Source: Frigoriglobus tundricola
Lineage (GTDB): Bacteria > Planctomycetota > Planctomycetia > Gemmatales > Gemmataceae
Assembly: GCF_013128195.2 (NCBI RefSeq)
Contig: NZ_CP053452.2
Location: forward strand, 3,534,001 to 3,598,000
DNA: 64,000 nucleotides
Reading direction: 5' to 3'
Shown here: positions 1 to 9,039 of the stretch, piece by piece
Layout of the letters: every line of letters starts with the position of its first letter
Numbering within the stretch: the stretch's first letter is position 1
The notes under the pieces: model-generated
Seen by the model: only the letters and a program-made list of their open reading frames with translations
The model's database searches: none
What the model was told of the DNA's origin: nothing
Translations under genes and position numbers: made by a program

Positions 1-1667
1 GCATCGTCGATATCCTCGCGACCAGCGACGACCCGGCCGCCGGGCAAACCATGCTCGATGTGCTCAAAGGGGATGCGGCGCCCGAAGTGAAGACACAGGC
101 TATCGAGAGCCTCAAACTCTTTCTGCCAACCAAGTGGAAATCACTTCAGAGTGGCAAGGAACTGGTCGCTGCCATCGATGCTTTGCTCGCGGACCCGAAG
201 ACGACCGCGACCGGCTTCCAACTCATCGCCGCCGCGAACGCCGTGAACCGCGTGGAAGCCGTGGTAAAGGTGGCGCGCGACGAGACGGCACCGCTCGCGC
301 TCCGCAAGGAGGCGATCCGCACGCTCTCCAAACTGCCGGACGAAAAGAGCGTGGACGCACTCGTGGGCACCGGGGCGCCCAAGAACCCGCTCTCGGTCGA
401 TTGCGTGAACGCGCTCGGTGAACTGCTGCCGAAGGGCCAGAAGCCGCCCGCCTACGCGACCAAGGCGCTGGAGTCGCTGAAACTGGCGGTGACGCTCGAA
501 AGCGCCTCGCCCGAAATCCGATCGGCGGCCGTCGCGGCGCTCGCGGCCAACCGCGCCGGCACCGTCTGGCTGCTCGACGCATACGGCAAGAACGAGTTGC
601 CGAAAGAAGTCGTCGCCGAGACCGGTCGGCTGGTGCGGAACTCGCCCTACGCGGACCTCGCCAACCGCGCGAAGCTCGCGTTCCCCGCGCCGGGCAAGCT
701 GAACCCCAAGAACCTGCCCGCTCCCGGCGTGCTTGCGAAACGCAGCGGTGACGCCACCCGTGGGAAAGCGGTGTGGAACGCGAGCCTCACCGGCGCCGCC
801 CAGTGCGCGAAGTGCCACATGGTTCGCGGCGTCGGCGGCGCCGTCGGCCCGGACCTCACGGGCATCGGGAAGAAGGCCAGCCGCGAGAACCTGTACGACT
901 CCATCCTCACGCCGTCGAAGGCCATCGCCGACCAGTACATCCAGCACTCGGTCACCACGACCGCCGAAGTCACCGTGAGCGGCCTGCTCGTCGCCGACAC
1001 CCCAACCGCGATCACGCTCCGCGACGCCAACGGCAAGGACAACACCGTTGCGAAGAACGACATTGAGGGGCCGGTGCGCAAACTCAAGACGTCCATCATG
1101 CCGGAGGACGTGGTCGCGGCGCTCACCGAGGACGAGCTGATCGACCTCGTCGCCTACCTCGAAACGCTGAAGGTCACGGCCCTCACGCCGGACACGTTCC
1201 ACATCGCCGGGCCGTTCCCCGGAAAGGACATGAACGCGGCCCTCGACACCGAGTACGGTCCGGAAAAGGGCGCCTTAGACCCGAAGGCCACGTTCCCGGC
1301 GAACGGCACACCGATCGGCTGGCGGGCGCTCCGCCCGGACGGCAAGGGCTACTTCGACCTCGCCGCGCTGCACGGCGACCGGGGCACCAACTCGGCCTCC
1401 TATATGTACGCCGAGATCGAATCGCCGGTGGAACAAGCGGGCGAAGTGCTGCTCGGCCCGGACGACGGCGCGAAGTTGTGGATCAACGGTAAAGAGGTGC
1501 TCACGTCGCGCGACTCGAACGCCGCCACGCCGGAGGCGCAGAAGGTCGCGGTGAAGCTGGTGAGGGGCAAGAACACCGTGCTGTTGAAGATCGCCAACGG
1601 CAACAACCCGCACGGCTTCTACTTCAGCCTCACCTCGCCGGAAGAGACGAAGCTGGTAAGGAAGTAA
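1..1667 (+). CDS. PVC-type HEAT-repeat / c-type heme-binding protein (5' partial)
   Basis: The reading frame is already open at base 3, so the N-terminus lies outside the window. The visible part has alpha-helical HEAT-like repeats over about the first 200 residues. A CxxCH heme motif (CAKCH, about residue 255 counted from the first ATG at 51) follows, in the context typical of the planctomycete putative heme-binding domain (TIGR02603-like). The C-terminal 150 residues form a beta-rich carbohydrate-binding-like module with the stretches GPDDGAKLWING and KNTVLLKI. Such proteins are usually exported and thought to act in periplasmic electron transfer or polymer breakdown; the substrate is unknown. 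A hairpin terminator follows the stop. The family is well supported; the exact role is inference. Confidence 0.85.
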   Translation, partial: IVDILATSDDPAAGQTMLDVLKGDAAPEVKTQAIESLKLFLPTKWKSLQSGKELVAAIDALLADPKTTATGFQLIAAANAVNRVEAVVKVARDETAPLALRKEAIRTLSKLPDEKSVDALVGTGAPKNPLSVDCVNALGELLPKGQKPPAYATKALESLKLAVTLESASPEIRSAAVAALAANRAGTVWLLDAYGKNELPKEVVAETGRLVRNSPYADLANRAKLAFPAPGKLNPKNLPAPGVLAKRSGDATRGKAVWNASLTGAAQCAKCHMVRGVGGAVGPDLTGIGKKASRENLYDSILTPSKAIADQYIQHSVTTTAEVTVSGLLVADTPTAITLRDANGKDNTVAKNDIEGPVRKLKTSIMPEDVVAALTEDELIDLVAYLETLKVTALTPDTFHIAGPFPGKDMNAALDTEYGPEKGALDPKATFPANGTPIGWRALRPDGKGYFDLAALHGDRGTNSASYMYAEIESPVEQAGEVLLGPDDGAKLWINGKEVLTSRDSNAATPEAQKVAVKLVRGKNTVLLKIANGNNPHGFYFSLTSPEETKLVRK

Positions 1668-1675
1668 GAGGCGAG

Positions 1676-1709
1676 CCCCGGGCCGAAAGAGCGCTTTTTC
1701 GGCCCCGGG
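1676..1709 (+). terminator. hairpin terminator after the heme protein
   Basis: Arms at 1676-1688 and 1697-1709 are 13 bases each and complementary apart from one mismatch (CCCCGGGCCGAAA against TTTCGGCCCCGGG). It lies 9 bases after the stop codon. Confidence 0.6.
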
Positions 1710-1775
1710 TTACTATGCAACGTTCGCCAAGCGTTTACACTATGCGGACCTGATCTCGTCGCGTTCGTAACCGGA

Positions 1776-2792
1776 GTGCTGCCCGTGACTCTGCTCAAGA
1801 CTCGCTGTCCGGAGTGTAACGCCCCTCTGAAGTCGGCGGCCGGCTTCACCGTCGGTCAGACCATTTGCTGTCCGAAGTGCGAGACGTATTTCACGGTCGC
1901 AGATCCGGAGGCGGCGGGGGAGGGCGAAGAGCCGGAGAAGACCTCCGGGAGTAAAGGAAAGGGCGCGACCGCCACGCGGAAGCCCCTTCGGGCTTCCGCA
2001 GAAGACGACGAGGACGACGAATACGAGAAGCCGAAGAAGAAGAAAAAGAGGCGAGTGGACGACGACGAGGACGACGAGCCGACGCGGTCGTACAAGAACT
2101 CGCCGCTCCGGTACGCCATCCTCGGCGTGCTGATCGTGACCATGCTCGTTCTCGGCTACTTCTACGTTCAGAAGGTCCGCAAGCAGCGCGAGGAAGACAG
2201 CGCGAACGCGAGCGACAACACGCCCGCCGATCCGCCCGTCGTACGACCGAATGTGCCCCCCGGATTCCCGCCACCGCCACCGGGCGGACCGAACGGACCG
2301 GGCGGCTTCAACAGACCCGGCCCCAGGCTCCCGAACCCGGCCGGGGCAGGACCCAAGCTCCCGAACCCGGGCGGTCCCGCTCCCAAGTTGCCGAACCCGA
2401 CCCGGCCGGGTACCGGCGGCGGTGCGCCCGGGAACGCTCCTTCTGTCGGGATGTTCGGTGATCCGGCGCCGAATTCGCCCGAGGCCAAAAAGCTCATCGA
2501 GAAGTTCAAAGACGTCCTGGTCGGCAAAAAATGGGTGGCCAATCTGGGCGACGGCGTCACCCAGGAACTGGCCTACGAGACCAACGGCACGTTCACCACG
2601 AGCCTCAGCGGTCCAGAACCGGTCACGGTGAGCGGGAAGTACACGATCCGGCAAGCGGTCGGCACGAAGGGGCTTAAGATCCAGCTCGACACCACCGTGG
2701 GGCCACAAACCATCACGGTCATCTTCGAGGACGACGAGATCCAGCACCCCACGCTCCAGCCGGGCGTGACCGGTACGTTCCGCAAGAAGTGA
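1776..2792 (+). CDS. zinc-ribbon, single-pass membrane protein with a lipocalin-like C-terminal domain
   Basis: The start is a GTG at 1776, with an alternative in-frame GTG at 1785. Two CxxC pairs (CPEC and CPKC, residues 10-36) form an N-terminal zinc ribbon. An acidic and lysine-rich stretch (about 45-105) precedes one hydrophobic helix (about residues 112-130), then a Pro/Gly/Asn-rich linker (about 150-225) with repeated PKLPNP units. The last 100 residues are a small beta-rich domain resembling the short TIGR03066/TIGR03067 lipocalin-like modules of Gemmata. The ribbon would be cytoplasmic and the C-terminal domain periplasmic. Function is unknown. The same CPxC plus acidic KKKKRR design also appears at the C-terminus of the DUF5684-like gene near 62.3 kb. 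Confidence 0.75.
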   Translation: MLPVTLLKTRCPECNAPLKSAAGFTVGQTICCPKCETYFTVADPEAAGEGEEPEKTSGSKGKGATATRKPLRASAEDDEDDEYEKPKKKKKRRVDDDEDDEPTRSYKNSPLRYAILGVLIVTMLVLGYFYVQKVRKQREEDSANASDNTPADPPVVRPNVPPGFPPPPPGGPNGPGGFNRPGPRLPNPAGAGPKLPNPGGPAPKLPNPTRPGTGGGAPGNAPSVGMFGDPAPNSPEAKKLIEKFKDVLVGKKWVANLGDGVTQELAYETNGTFTTSLSGPEPVTVSGKYTIRQAVGTKGLKIQLDTTVGPQTITVIFEDDEIQHPTLQPGVTGTFRKK

Positions 2793-2805
2793 GGTCCGTT
2801 CGGCG

Positions 2806-2829
2806 CGGCCCGCTCGCCCCGGCGGGCCG
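2806..2829 (+). terminator. weak GC hairpin
   Basis: Arms CGGCCCGC (2806-2813) and GCGGGCCG (2822-2829) close an 8-base loop, 13 bases after the stop of the zinc-ribbon gene. No T tract follows. Confidence 0.35.
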
Positions 2830-2905
2830 TTGGCCGGTTCCACTTGAAACTGCTCCCGCCTCTCGCGTCTAATCCGGGCGTGCCCGTCACGGAGGACGCG
2901 CCCCG

Positions 2906-3734
2906 ATGCCTGCCGACCTGTTCGATCGCCGCACCGTTGCCCCCTCACCGGCGCGCCCCGGCCCGGTACCGACGCGGCCGTGGCCGCGCGCCCGCGGCTG
3001 GAGCGGCTGCGCGACGCGCCGCGCACGCCGCCCGGTGCCTCCGCCCCGCGCGGTGGAACGAGCCGGCCGTCTTCTTCTTCGATCCGCGGCGGCAAGCCGA
3101 CCTCGAAGCCGCCCGCCCCGCACCCGCGGAGCCGTTCGCCGACCTGCGCGCGGATCGCCGCTGAAATGCCGGTCCTCCTCGCGACGGTTGAAGTGCGGCG
3201 GGTGGCGCGGGCCGTTGACGGGCTGAAGGCCGCGGCCCGAGCGATGGCGCCGCACTGCGGCCGCGCGGGAGCTGGGCGCCCTGCTCGCAGTCCCGGACGA
3301 CGAGGTGTTCCTCGTACTCGCACCCCGCGCACCGGGCTCCGGCTGCACCTCCGCGGCGCCGCCGACGCGGTCCAGCTCTACGGCCTGCTCGCGGGCTCCC
3401 TCGCCGCGGACCCGTTCCAACTCTTCCTCCCCGCCGCGCTCCGGCCCGACGGCACGCTGCCGCCGGGGTTCGCGGGCAGCGCGCACTGGCTCTGGCCGTC
3501 GCAGCCGCTCGCCGCGGTCCCGCGCATCAGCGGCGAGCGCGTCGTCCTCGTCGGCCCGGCGGCGATCCGTTCGACCCCGGACTACGAGGTGAGCTTCCCG
3601 GCCTGGCCGTCGAGGCCGAGGCGCTCGAGGTGCTCAACGCGTTCCAGACCGCGGACGCGCTGGCGCGGCTGTGCGGTCGGCCGGTCCCGGTTCAGCCGGC
3701 GGCGGACGCCCCCGTAGTTGCGCGCGCCGCGTGA
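2906..3734 (+). pseudogene. frameshift-ridden hypothetical gene upstream of tagJ-like pseudogene
   Basis: No single frame runs through, but coding-type third-position GC and sensible peptide hop between frames. Frame 3 carries RWNEPAVFFFDPRRQADLEAA near 3055-3120; frame 1 carries AEMPVLLATVEVRRVARAV near 3160-3230. Frame 2 carries LLAVPDDEVFLVL near 3270-3315. Frame 1 again carries LRLHLRGAADAVQLYGLLAG onward to about 3600, and frame 3 finishes with LAVEAEALEVLNAFQTADALARLCG to a TGA at 3732-3734. At least four indels are needed. I do not recognise the family. It lies 17 bases before the broken TagJ/ImpE-like gene and may have been its operon partner. Sequencing error is possible, but two adjacent damaged genes make real decay more likely. 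Confidence 0.6.
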
Positions 3735-3751
3735 TCGGATAAACTGAGGGC

Positions 3752-4529
3752 ATGACGGTTCACGACATGCTCGCCGAGGGCCGGTTGGCGGACGCGGTCG
3801 CGTCCCAGGAAGCGACGGTCGGCGCCGCGCCGGCCGATCCCGGCGCGCGCCGGTTACTCGTCGATCTCCTGGTGTTCGCCGGCCGGTTCGACGACGCCCG
3901 CGCCCATCTCGACCGAATCGGGTCCGACGAGCCCGAGTGGCCCGAGGTGGCCCGCGGCCTCCTCCGCCTCTTTCGGTCCGAGCGCCGGCGCACGGCCGAG
4001 GGGGCGCCCCGACCGTCACCCCGGACCCGGCGCCGAAACACGCCACGCGCCGCTGGCGGGCGGTGCAACTCGTCCGCCGCGCGCGGCCCGACGATGCCGT
4101 GCGGGCGATCGACGCCGCCGACGCCGTCAGCCCGGTGACCCGCGGGTTCATCAACGGCCGCGAGTTCGAGGGCTTGCGCGACGCCGACGACCGGTTCGGC
4201 TCCGTGCTGGAGGCGTTCCGCGGCGGCGAGTACCTGTGGGTGCCGTGGGAGGCGCGCGGAAAGTGGTCCTCGCGCCGGCCGCCGCGCTCCTCGACCAGCT
4301 CTACCGCCCGGCCGTACTGACGTTTCGCGACGCCACGACGGCCGACGTGCACCTGCCGCTCGTGTACCCCGCGTCGTACCGCGCCGAGGGGGAATTCGCC
4401 CTGGGCACCGAAACGGACCACGTGTGCCCGGACAACGGCCCGACGCGGTGCGTCGGCGGCAAGCTGCTCCTGGTGGGTGAGGACGACGAGGTGCCACTGT
4501 CCGAATGCCGGATGATCGAGGTGCGGTGA
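3752..4529 (+). pseudogene. tagJ: TagJ/ImpE-type type VI secretion accessory protein, frameshifted
   Basis: The N-terminal frame (from ATG 3752) gives a TPR-like segment: MTVHDMLAEGRLADAVA, then RRLLVDLLVFAGRFDDARAHL. This is the classic ImpE/SciE/TagJ opening. A one-base loss near 4000 moves the reading to frame 1 (RAVQLVRRARPDDAVRA, FINGREFEGLRDADDRFG, EYLWVPWE). A second loss near 4255 moves it to frame 3 (KVVLAPAAALLDQLYRPAVL through LPLVYPASYR to the stop at 4527-4529). Both shifts fit single-base deletions, and all ImpE signature blocks are in order. TagJ binds the TssB sheath protein in type VI systems. No other T6SS gene is recognised here, so this is an orphan relic. Confidence 0.75.
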
Positions 4530-4588
4530 GCGACGGAACGGGCGCGGGCCGCAGGTTCGACCCGCGGCCCGCGCCCGTTCCGTCGCTC
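4528..4588. terminator. perfect 25-bp bidirectional hairpin
   Basis: Arms 4528-4552 and 4564-4588 are perfect reverse complements (25 bp) around an 11-base loop. The left arm begins inside the TGA of the tagJ-like pseudogene. The hairpin sits 10 bases from the end of the convergent minus-strand gene at 4599, so it can serve both. Confidence 0.75.
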
Positions 4589-4598
4589 GGGGGCTCAC

Positions 4599-4970
4599 TC
4601 ACCAGCGGCGGCGGCCGTAACCGTAGTTGTAGTAGCCGTTGTAGTAATAGGGGTACGGGTTCACGATCGGCCCCGGCTGGTAGTACGCGCGGTTGTAACC
4701 GTAACCGGTGAACGCGTTGTACCCGGCCGCCGCACCGATGCTGTTGCCGTACACGTCGGTGTAGTACGCCGACCGCCGGACCGTACCGAACGGCGAAACG
4801 TATGTGTTGTACGATTGGTACGTGCCGAGGTTGTAGATCGAGTTGCTACTCACGACCCCGCCGTTGGGCGTGATGGTGGTGTAGCCGCCCACATATTGAG
4901 CGCCGGCCGTGCCCGAGAGGCCGAGGCCGAGAACGGTCGCCAGAGCGGCCGCGATTGCGAAGCGTTTCAT
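4599..4970 (-). CDS. small secreted Tyr/Gly/Asn-rich protein A
   Basis: A 123-residue protein. Residues 1-24 (MKRFAIAAALATVLGLGLSG followed by TAGA) form a signal peptide with an AxA-type cleavage site. The mature part has very little charge and is rich in Y, G, N and S, with several YxxY spacings, ending in a run of NGYYNYGYG and a basic RRRW tail. No catalytic motif is visible. It resembles the second small secreted protein 350 bases upstream on the same strand (5322-5696), so the two are probably diverged paralogues. A surface or cell-wall-associated structural role is a guess from composition. Confidence 0.75.
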   Translation of the reverse strand: MKRFAIAAALATVLGLGLSGTAGAQYVGGYTTITPNGGVVSSNSIYNLGTYQSYNTYVSPFGTVRRSAYYTDVYGNSIGAAAGYNAFTGYGYNRAYYQPGPIVNPYPYYYNGYYNYGYGRRRW

Positions 4971-5139
4971 GGTGTCACTCCCCAGTGGTGATCTCTGTCA
5001 CGGTTTTAACGTCTTTCGATACCGAACTTGCGCACAATTCGTTCGAAATCGTTACAGAACGGGTGGCGAGAACCCTGTTCGCATCGCGAACGGCGCGCCT
5101 TTGAGTGCCGAATCACACCAAATCGTGTGAATTGCTGGC

Positions 5140-5208
5140 TGTAGCCGGCCACTGTGAGGCCGGTGCGACACGAGGCGCGGAGCACCCGCCTCACAGTGGC
5201 CGGCTACA
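5140..5208. repeat. 21-bp perfect inverted repeat, intergenic
   Basis: Arms 5140-5160 and 5188-5208 (TGTAGCCGGCCACTGTGAGGC and its complement) flank 27 bases. It lies in the roughly 300-base gap between the two Tyr/Gly-rich genes, separate from the terminator at 5268. The outer TGTAG/CTACA ends are shared with the larger palindrome at 16555-16686, hinting at a mobile palindromic repeat. The rest of the 4971-5267 gap holds nothing I can recognise. Confidence 0.65.
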
Positions 5209-5267
5209 AAAGAACCACTCGCGCCCGCGCGGGAGGTGGTGAGCGGCACCCAACGCCTGGTGGTAAA

Positions 5268-5306
5268 CACGAGAGGGCCGCGGGTGCAACCCGCGGCCCT
5301 CTCGTG
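5268..5306 (-). terminator. 18-bp hairpin terminator of the 5322-5696 gene
   Basis: Arms 5268-5285 and 5289-5306 are perfectly complementary (CACGAGAGGGCCGCGGGT) with a 3-base loop. It is 16 bases past the stop of the minus-strand gene. Confidence 0.75.
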
Positions 5307-5321
5307 CTGCGACTTCAGTGC

Positions 5322-5696
5322 TTACCAGCCCCAACGACCAACGCGGTACGAGCCGCCGTAGTAGCCGCCGTTCAGCCCGCCGTACCCACTGTAATAGCTA
5401 CTGTAGGTGCCGCCGTAGCCGTAGGTGCTGCCATAGCCGTAGGCGCCGCCATAACCGTAGGCGCCGCCGTAGTTGTACGGGTAGAAGACGCTGTTAGTGT
5501 AGTAGCCCGAAGAGTAGGGCGCGAACGCGTACCCGGGGGCGGAATGCATGTAGGGGGAGTACCGGTACACCGGGGCGCTGTTATACGAGGGCGCGACGTA
5601 GATGCTGGAGTTGCGGGTGCGGAACTGCGCGTCGGCAGGATTCGCGGAGAAAAGAACCCCCGTCGCCACCGCGGCTGCAAGCAGGAAGGATTTCAT
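5322..5696 (-). CDS. small secreted Tyr/Gly repeat protein B
   Basis: The ATG at 5696 is preferred over the longer open frame to 5753 because it begins a good signal peptide (MKSFLLAAAVATGVLFSANP, then ADA-Q). The mature protein (about 100 residues) has an N-terminal part with Y/P/S (YVAPSYNSAPVYRYSP). It continues into a glycine-tyrosine repeat with units of GGAYGYG and GGTYSSYYSGYGG, and ends RVGRWGW. The repeats suggest an extended, surface-located or matrix protein. The similar gene at 4599-4970 shares signal peptide, composition and an aromatic-basic C-terminus. Function unknown. Confidence 0.75.
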   Translation of the reverse strand: MKSFLLAAAVATGVLFSANPADAQFRTRNSSIYVAPSYNSAPVYRYSPYMHSAPGYAFAPYSSGYYTNSVFYPYNYGGAYGYGGAYGYGSTYGYGGTYSSYYSGYGGLNGGYYGGSYRVGRWGW

Positions 5697-5813
5697 GGTT
5701 GATCCCTGGTGTGAGCTTACCCCGACGAATGAGGGGCGGATTAAGCCCGGCAACCCGCCGGACCTCTCATGTCGCTATAATTAGCATACACCGTACCAAA
5801 CCTATTCTAACGG

Positions 5814-8057
5814 CTATTTTGGCGAATTGACGCCAGCGGTGCCGGCCACCGAGCGAAGCGCAGTCAGCAGGCGTTCGCGGATTTCTGGCGGGAGTTGTTG
5901 ACCCGCCATCGGATCGGCCAGAACGGCACACGCGCCTTCCACGATCTGCGCGACACCGTGCCAGACCGAGGGGGCGGACGGGAGAGCAGGCGGGGCCGTT
6001 GAAGTCGGTCCTGTCCCCGGCCTCCTGTCCCCTGTTTCCTGTACCCGGTTCCCCGTCTCCTGCTTCCGCTCCTCTTCTCCTGGGCCGATCAGGTCGCGCA
6101 TCGCGTCCAGGAAGCCGCCGGTGTTCAGCGCCTCGAACGGGATCTCGTCCGCGTCGCCGGTGAACAGCCCGGTGAAGAGCGCCTGTTTCGCCTCTACAGT
6201 TCGCAGCACCTTTTCCTCGATGGTGCCGCGTGTGGCGAAATTGATCACCCGGACCGCACGATCCTGCCCCATGCGGTGAACGCGGGCGATGCGCTGCTCC
6301 AGCACCGCCGGGTTCCAGGGCAGTTCGAGGTTCACCACGGTATCGGCGGTCTGGAGGTTCAAGCCCGTGCCGCCCGCGTCGGTGCTGAGGAAGACCTTGC
6401 ACGCCGGGTCGGACTGGAACCGCTCCAGCACCGCCTTGCGGTCCTTCCCCGGGAGCCCGCCGTGCAGCACCACGTACCCGACGCCGAGGGCGTCCAGCAC
6501 CTTCGCCGCCTCCATCACCATCGTTTCCCACTGCGAGAACACCACGAGCTTGTGCTCGCCGACGAGTTCGGGCACCAGCTCCGCGAACTCGTCCAGTTTG
6601 GGGGACACGCGGGTCTGCCGGTCGTACAGGAACAGGCTGTCGCAGATGGTGCGGAGGTTGACCACGCACGCGAGGATGCGCTTGCGGTCGAGGTCGGTGA
6701 GGTAGCCCTTTTGGAGCAACCGCGCGAGGGCGGCGCGCTGTTCCTCGTACGGGCCGCGCTGCTCGTCCGCGAGTTCCACGAACACGGTGTTGTCGGTGCG
6801 GGCCGGGAGCTGGGTGAGGACCTCGCCGCGGGTCCGGCGCAAGAAGATCGGCGCCAGCTTCTCGCGGATCTTGTCGAGGTTCCGGTAGCCCTTCAGGTTG
6901 CCCTCCGCGTCCAGCACGCGGTGCTCGTAGAGGAACTCGAACGCCGGCCCGAACCGGCGCTCGTCCACGAACTGCACGATGCTGTACAGCTCTTCGAGCT
7001 TGTTCTCCAGCGGCGTGCCGGTGAGCACCATCGCGTAGCGGCTCTTGAGCTTCTTCACCTCCTTGCTCGTCTTGGCCTCCCAGTTCTTGATGCGCTGGGC
7101 CTCGTCGAGCACGATCACGTCCGGCTTCCACGCGTTGATGGCCTCGCGGTCGCGGACGACCTGTTCGTAGTTCACCAGCCGGTAAAAGGTCGGTTCGGCG
7201 TACTGCACCAGGCGCGCCTCCGGGCTGCCGTCGATGACTTGCGCCGGGCGGCCGGTGAACTTCCGGATCTCCGTCTCCCACTGGTACTTGACCGACGCCG
7301 GGGCCACCACGAGCGCCCGCTGGATGCCGCGCTCGCGGGCGAGCAGCTCCACCGCCGCGAGGGTCTGCACGGTTTTACCCAGTCCCATGTCGTCGCCGAG
7401 GATGCTCCGCCCGCGGCACGCGAGGAACAGCGCGCCCCGGAGCTGGTAGTCGTACAGCGGGACGCTCAGGAGGTTCAGGTCGAGGGCGCCGGCCTCGAGC
7501 CGCTCCACCCACTCCTGTTCGCGGGCGAGCATCTCGGTCCGCTCGATCTCGCGGTCGATGAACTCCAGCGCGTCGGACATCACCGTGACCTCTTCGGGCA
7601 CGTCCTCGATGTCGCGGATCAGGTCGGGGTACTTGCCGCGGCCGGACCACAACCCCTTGTCGTCGAAGTAGGTTTGGGCGAGCTCCGCGAGCTTGTCGGA
7701 GTGCCGGGGCGGCAGGTGGGCGCCGAGCCGGAGCTGCTCGCCGTAGTGGAGGACGATCTCCGGCCGGGTGACGGCGGCCTTCTTCTTCTGGAGGTGCGCC
7801 GGCAGGTCGTCCTTGAGCGTGTCGAGCACGGCCTCGATGTGCTTGCACGTGCCGAGGGTGTTCGCCTTGAAGTCGGGACAGGTGCAGCCGTTGTCCCCGA
7901 CCTCGAACCCCTTGACGGACACCGTGTACTGCCCGCCGGACTCGGGGTTGGTGACCCGGTAGTCCGAGAACACGCGCTTCTTGCCCACGTTCTCGATCTG
8001 GAACTTGACCGCCTTGGCCCGCTGCCGGCGGATGTCGATCTGCACTTCGCGGAGCAT
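5814..8057 (-). CDS. SWIM zinc-finger SNF2-family DEAD/DEAH helicase
   Basis: The start at 8057 (MLREVQIDIRRQR) is chosen because an AAGGA sits just upstream and the open frame beyond it (to 8411) has no family-like sequence. This gives 747 residues. A SWIM finger (CTCPDFKANTLGTCKH, about residues 56-71) precedes the SNF2 ATPase. That carries the P-loop DDMGLGKT, motif II DEAQ, motif III LTGTPLENKLEELYS and a C-terminal helicase lobe with LSTDAGGTGLNLQ and RIARVHRMGQDR. Bacterial SWIM-SNF2 proteins are ATP-driven translocases on DNA or on nucleic-acid-bound protein, often linked to RNA polymerase recycling or repair. A Gln/Glu-rich linker follows the helicase before a short tail. The partner is not evident from its neighbours. 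Confidence 0.92.
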   Translation of the reverse strand: MLREVQIDIRRQRAKAVKFQIENVGKKRVFSDYRVTNPESGGQYTVSVKGFEVGDNGCTCPDFKANTLGTCKHIEAVLDTLKDDLPAHLQKKKAAVTRPEIVLHYGEQLRLGAHLPPRHSDKLAELAQTYFDDKGLWSGRGKYPDLIRDIEDVPEEVTVMSDALEFIDREIERTEMLAREQEWVERLEAGALDLNLLSVPLYDYQLRGALFLACRGRSILGDDMGLGKTVQTLAAVELLARERGIQRALVVAPASVKYQWETEIRKFTGRPAQVIDGSPEARLVQYAEPTFYRLVNYEQVVRDREAINAWKPDVIVLDEAQRIKNWEAKTSKEVKKLKSRYAMVLTGTPLENKLEELYSIVQFVDERRFGPAFEFLYEHRVLDAEGNLKGYRNLDKIREKLAPIFLRRTRGEVLTQLPARTDNTVFVELADEQRGPYEEQRAALARLLQKGYLTDLDRKRILACVVNLRTICDSLFLYDRQTRVSPKLDEFAELVPELVGEHKLVVFSQWETMVMEAAKVLDALGVGYVVLHGGLPGKDRKAVLERFQSDPACKVFLSTDAGGTGLNLQTADTVVNLELPWNPAVLEQRIARVHRMGQDRAVRVINFATRGTIEEKVLRTVEAKQALFTGLFTGDADEIPFEALNTGGFLDAMRDLIGPGEEERKQETGNRVQETGDRRPGTGPTSTAPPALPSAPSVWHGVAQIVEGACAVLADPMAGQQLPPEIRERLLTALRSVAGTAGVNSPK

Positions 8058-8146
8058 GGAGAATCCTTCCGGGATGGCTTCGTCACCAGTATACTCGGTG
8101 GCAGTTTCGGGCCGCGCGTGTCCGACCCGTCCGGAGGAAAAAAGCG

Positions 8147-8974
8147 ATGCGTGCGCTGCTTGCGGTCTTCGCGGTTGCCGTTCCCGGTGTGGCTTCGGCC
8201 ACCGATCCGCCCGCGAAGCAAGTGGACCCGCCGTACGCCCTCCTCGAGTTCTCTGGCGACCGGACCTTAAAGCAGTGGACCACGACATTCGAGATGACCA
8301 CGGCGAGCGGGGCGACCTACGAACTCGCGATCGACTTCGGGGACCGCAGTAGTGGCTACGCGAACGCGTCGGTAAAGGCGCAACTCGCGGCCAATTGGGT
8401 TGCGGAACCAACAGACAACGGGAACGTGCGGATCTACGGCGTGCGAACGAAAGAAGGCAAAGCTGATGCGGTCAAAGCGATGACCGCGACGAACCGGCTG
8501 AGGGGTGGAATGGGGCAAATGCCCATCCTGACGGGTTCGGGCGGGGCCACGGTTAAGGTCAAGACCGATGACGGTGAAGCCAAGCCCGACCCGGCCCGCA
8601 AAGTACCCCCCAGGGGACCCGAGTTCCGTGAGGAAACGTTTGTGGAGTTCGATCTGAGCACGCTGCCAGCAGGAGCAAAGGGCACGTCTTGGAAGCTGAA
8701 TTGGGAAATTCGCACCACCGCGGGCAAGGACGAACCGTGGGTCTCCGTACCGATGGAGGTGACCTCCGTAGAGGCGCCAGTGATTTCGGTCGAAGTTCTC
8801 GACTGCGTCCTTCCGGATAGCGCATTCAAGGCCGAAGCAATCGGAAAAACCAAGATCCGCGTGTACGGCGCCGTCCTGGGTGATCGGTATTATCCCGCGG
8901 AGAAAGGGAGCGTCACCTCGCCTCATCTGAAGCCGGAACAGCTTCCGAAAATCACCAACCCGAAACGCCTCTGA
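8147..8974 (+). CDS. secreted hypothetical protein
   Basis: A 275-residue protein starting with a signal peptide (MRALLAVFAVAVPGVASA, cut before TDPP). The rest is predicted beta-rich, with DFG, FVEFDLSTLP and SWKLNWEIR stretches. There are no cysteines or metal motifs that point to an enzyme. The gene is divergent from the SNF2 gene, with about 90 bases between starts. I do not recognise a family. Confidence 0.7.
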   Translation: MRALLAVFAVAVPGVASATDPPAKQVDPPYALLEFSGDRTLKQWTTTFEMTTASGATYELAIDFGDRSSGYANASVKAQLAANWVAEPTDNGNVRIYGVRTKEGKADAVKAMTATNRLRGGMGQMPILTGSGGATVKVKTDDGEAKPDPARKVPPRGPEFREETFVEFDLSTLPAGAKGTSWKLNWEIRTTAGKDEPWVSVPMEVTSVEAPVISVEVLDCVLPDSAFKAEAIGKTKIRVYGAVLGDRYYPAEKGSVTSPHLKPEQLPKITNPKRL

Positions 8975-9039
8975 TTCATCGCCGCGTGGGTGCGCCTCGG
9001 GTATCATGTCGGCTCGCCGCCCCACCCGAGGTTCCCCCC

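Noticed and set aside
2906..4529. A working type VI secretion locus
   Set aside because: Only a damaged TagJ-like gene is recognisable; no sheath, baseplate or ATPase genes.
6276..8270. 664-residue plus-strand open frame opposite the SNF2 gene
   Set aside because: Antisense of a clear gene in GC-rich DNA; composition is Arg/Val/Leu/Glu-heavy without motifs.
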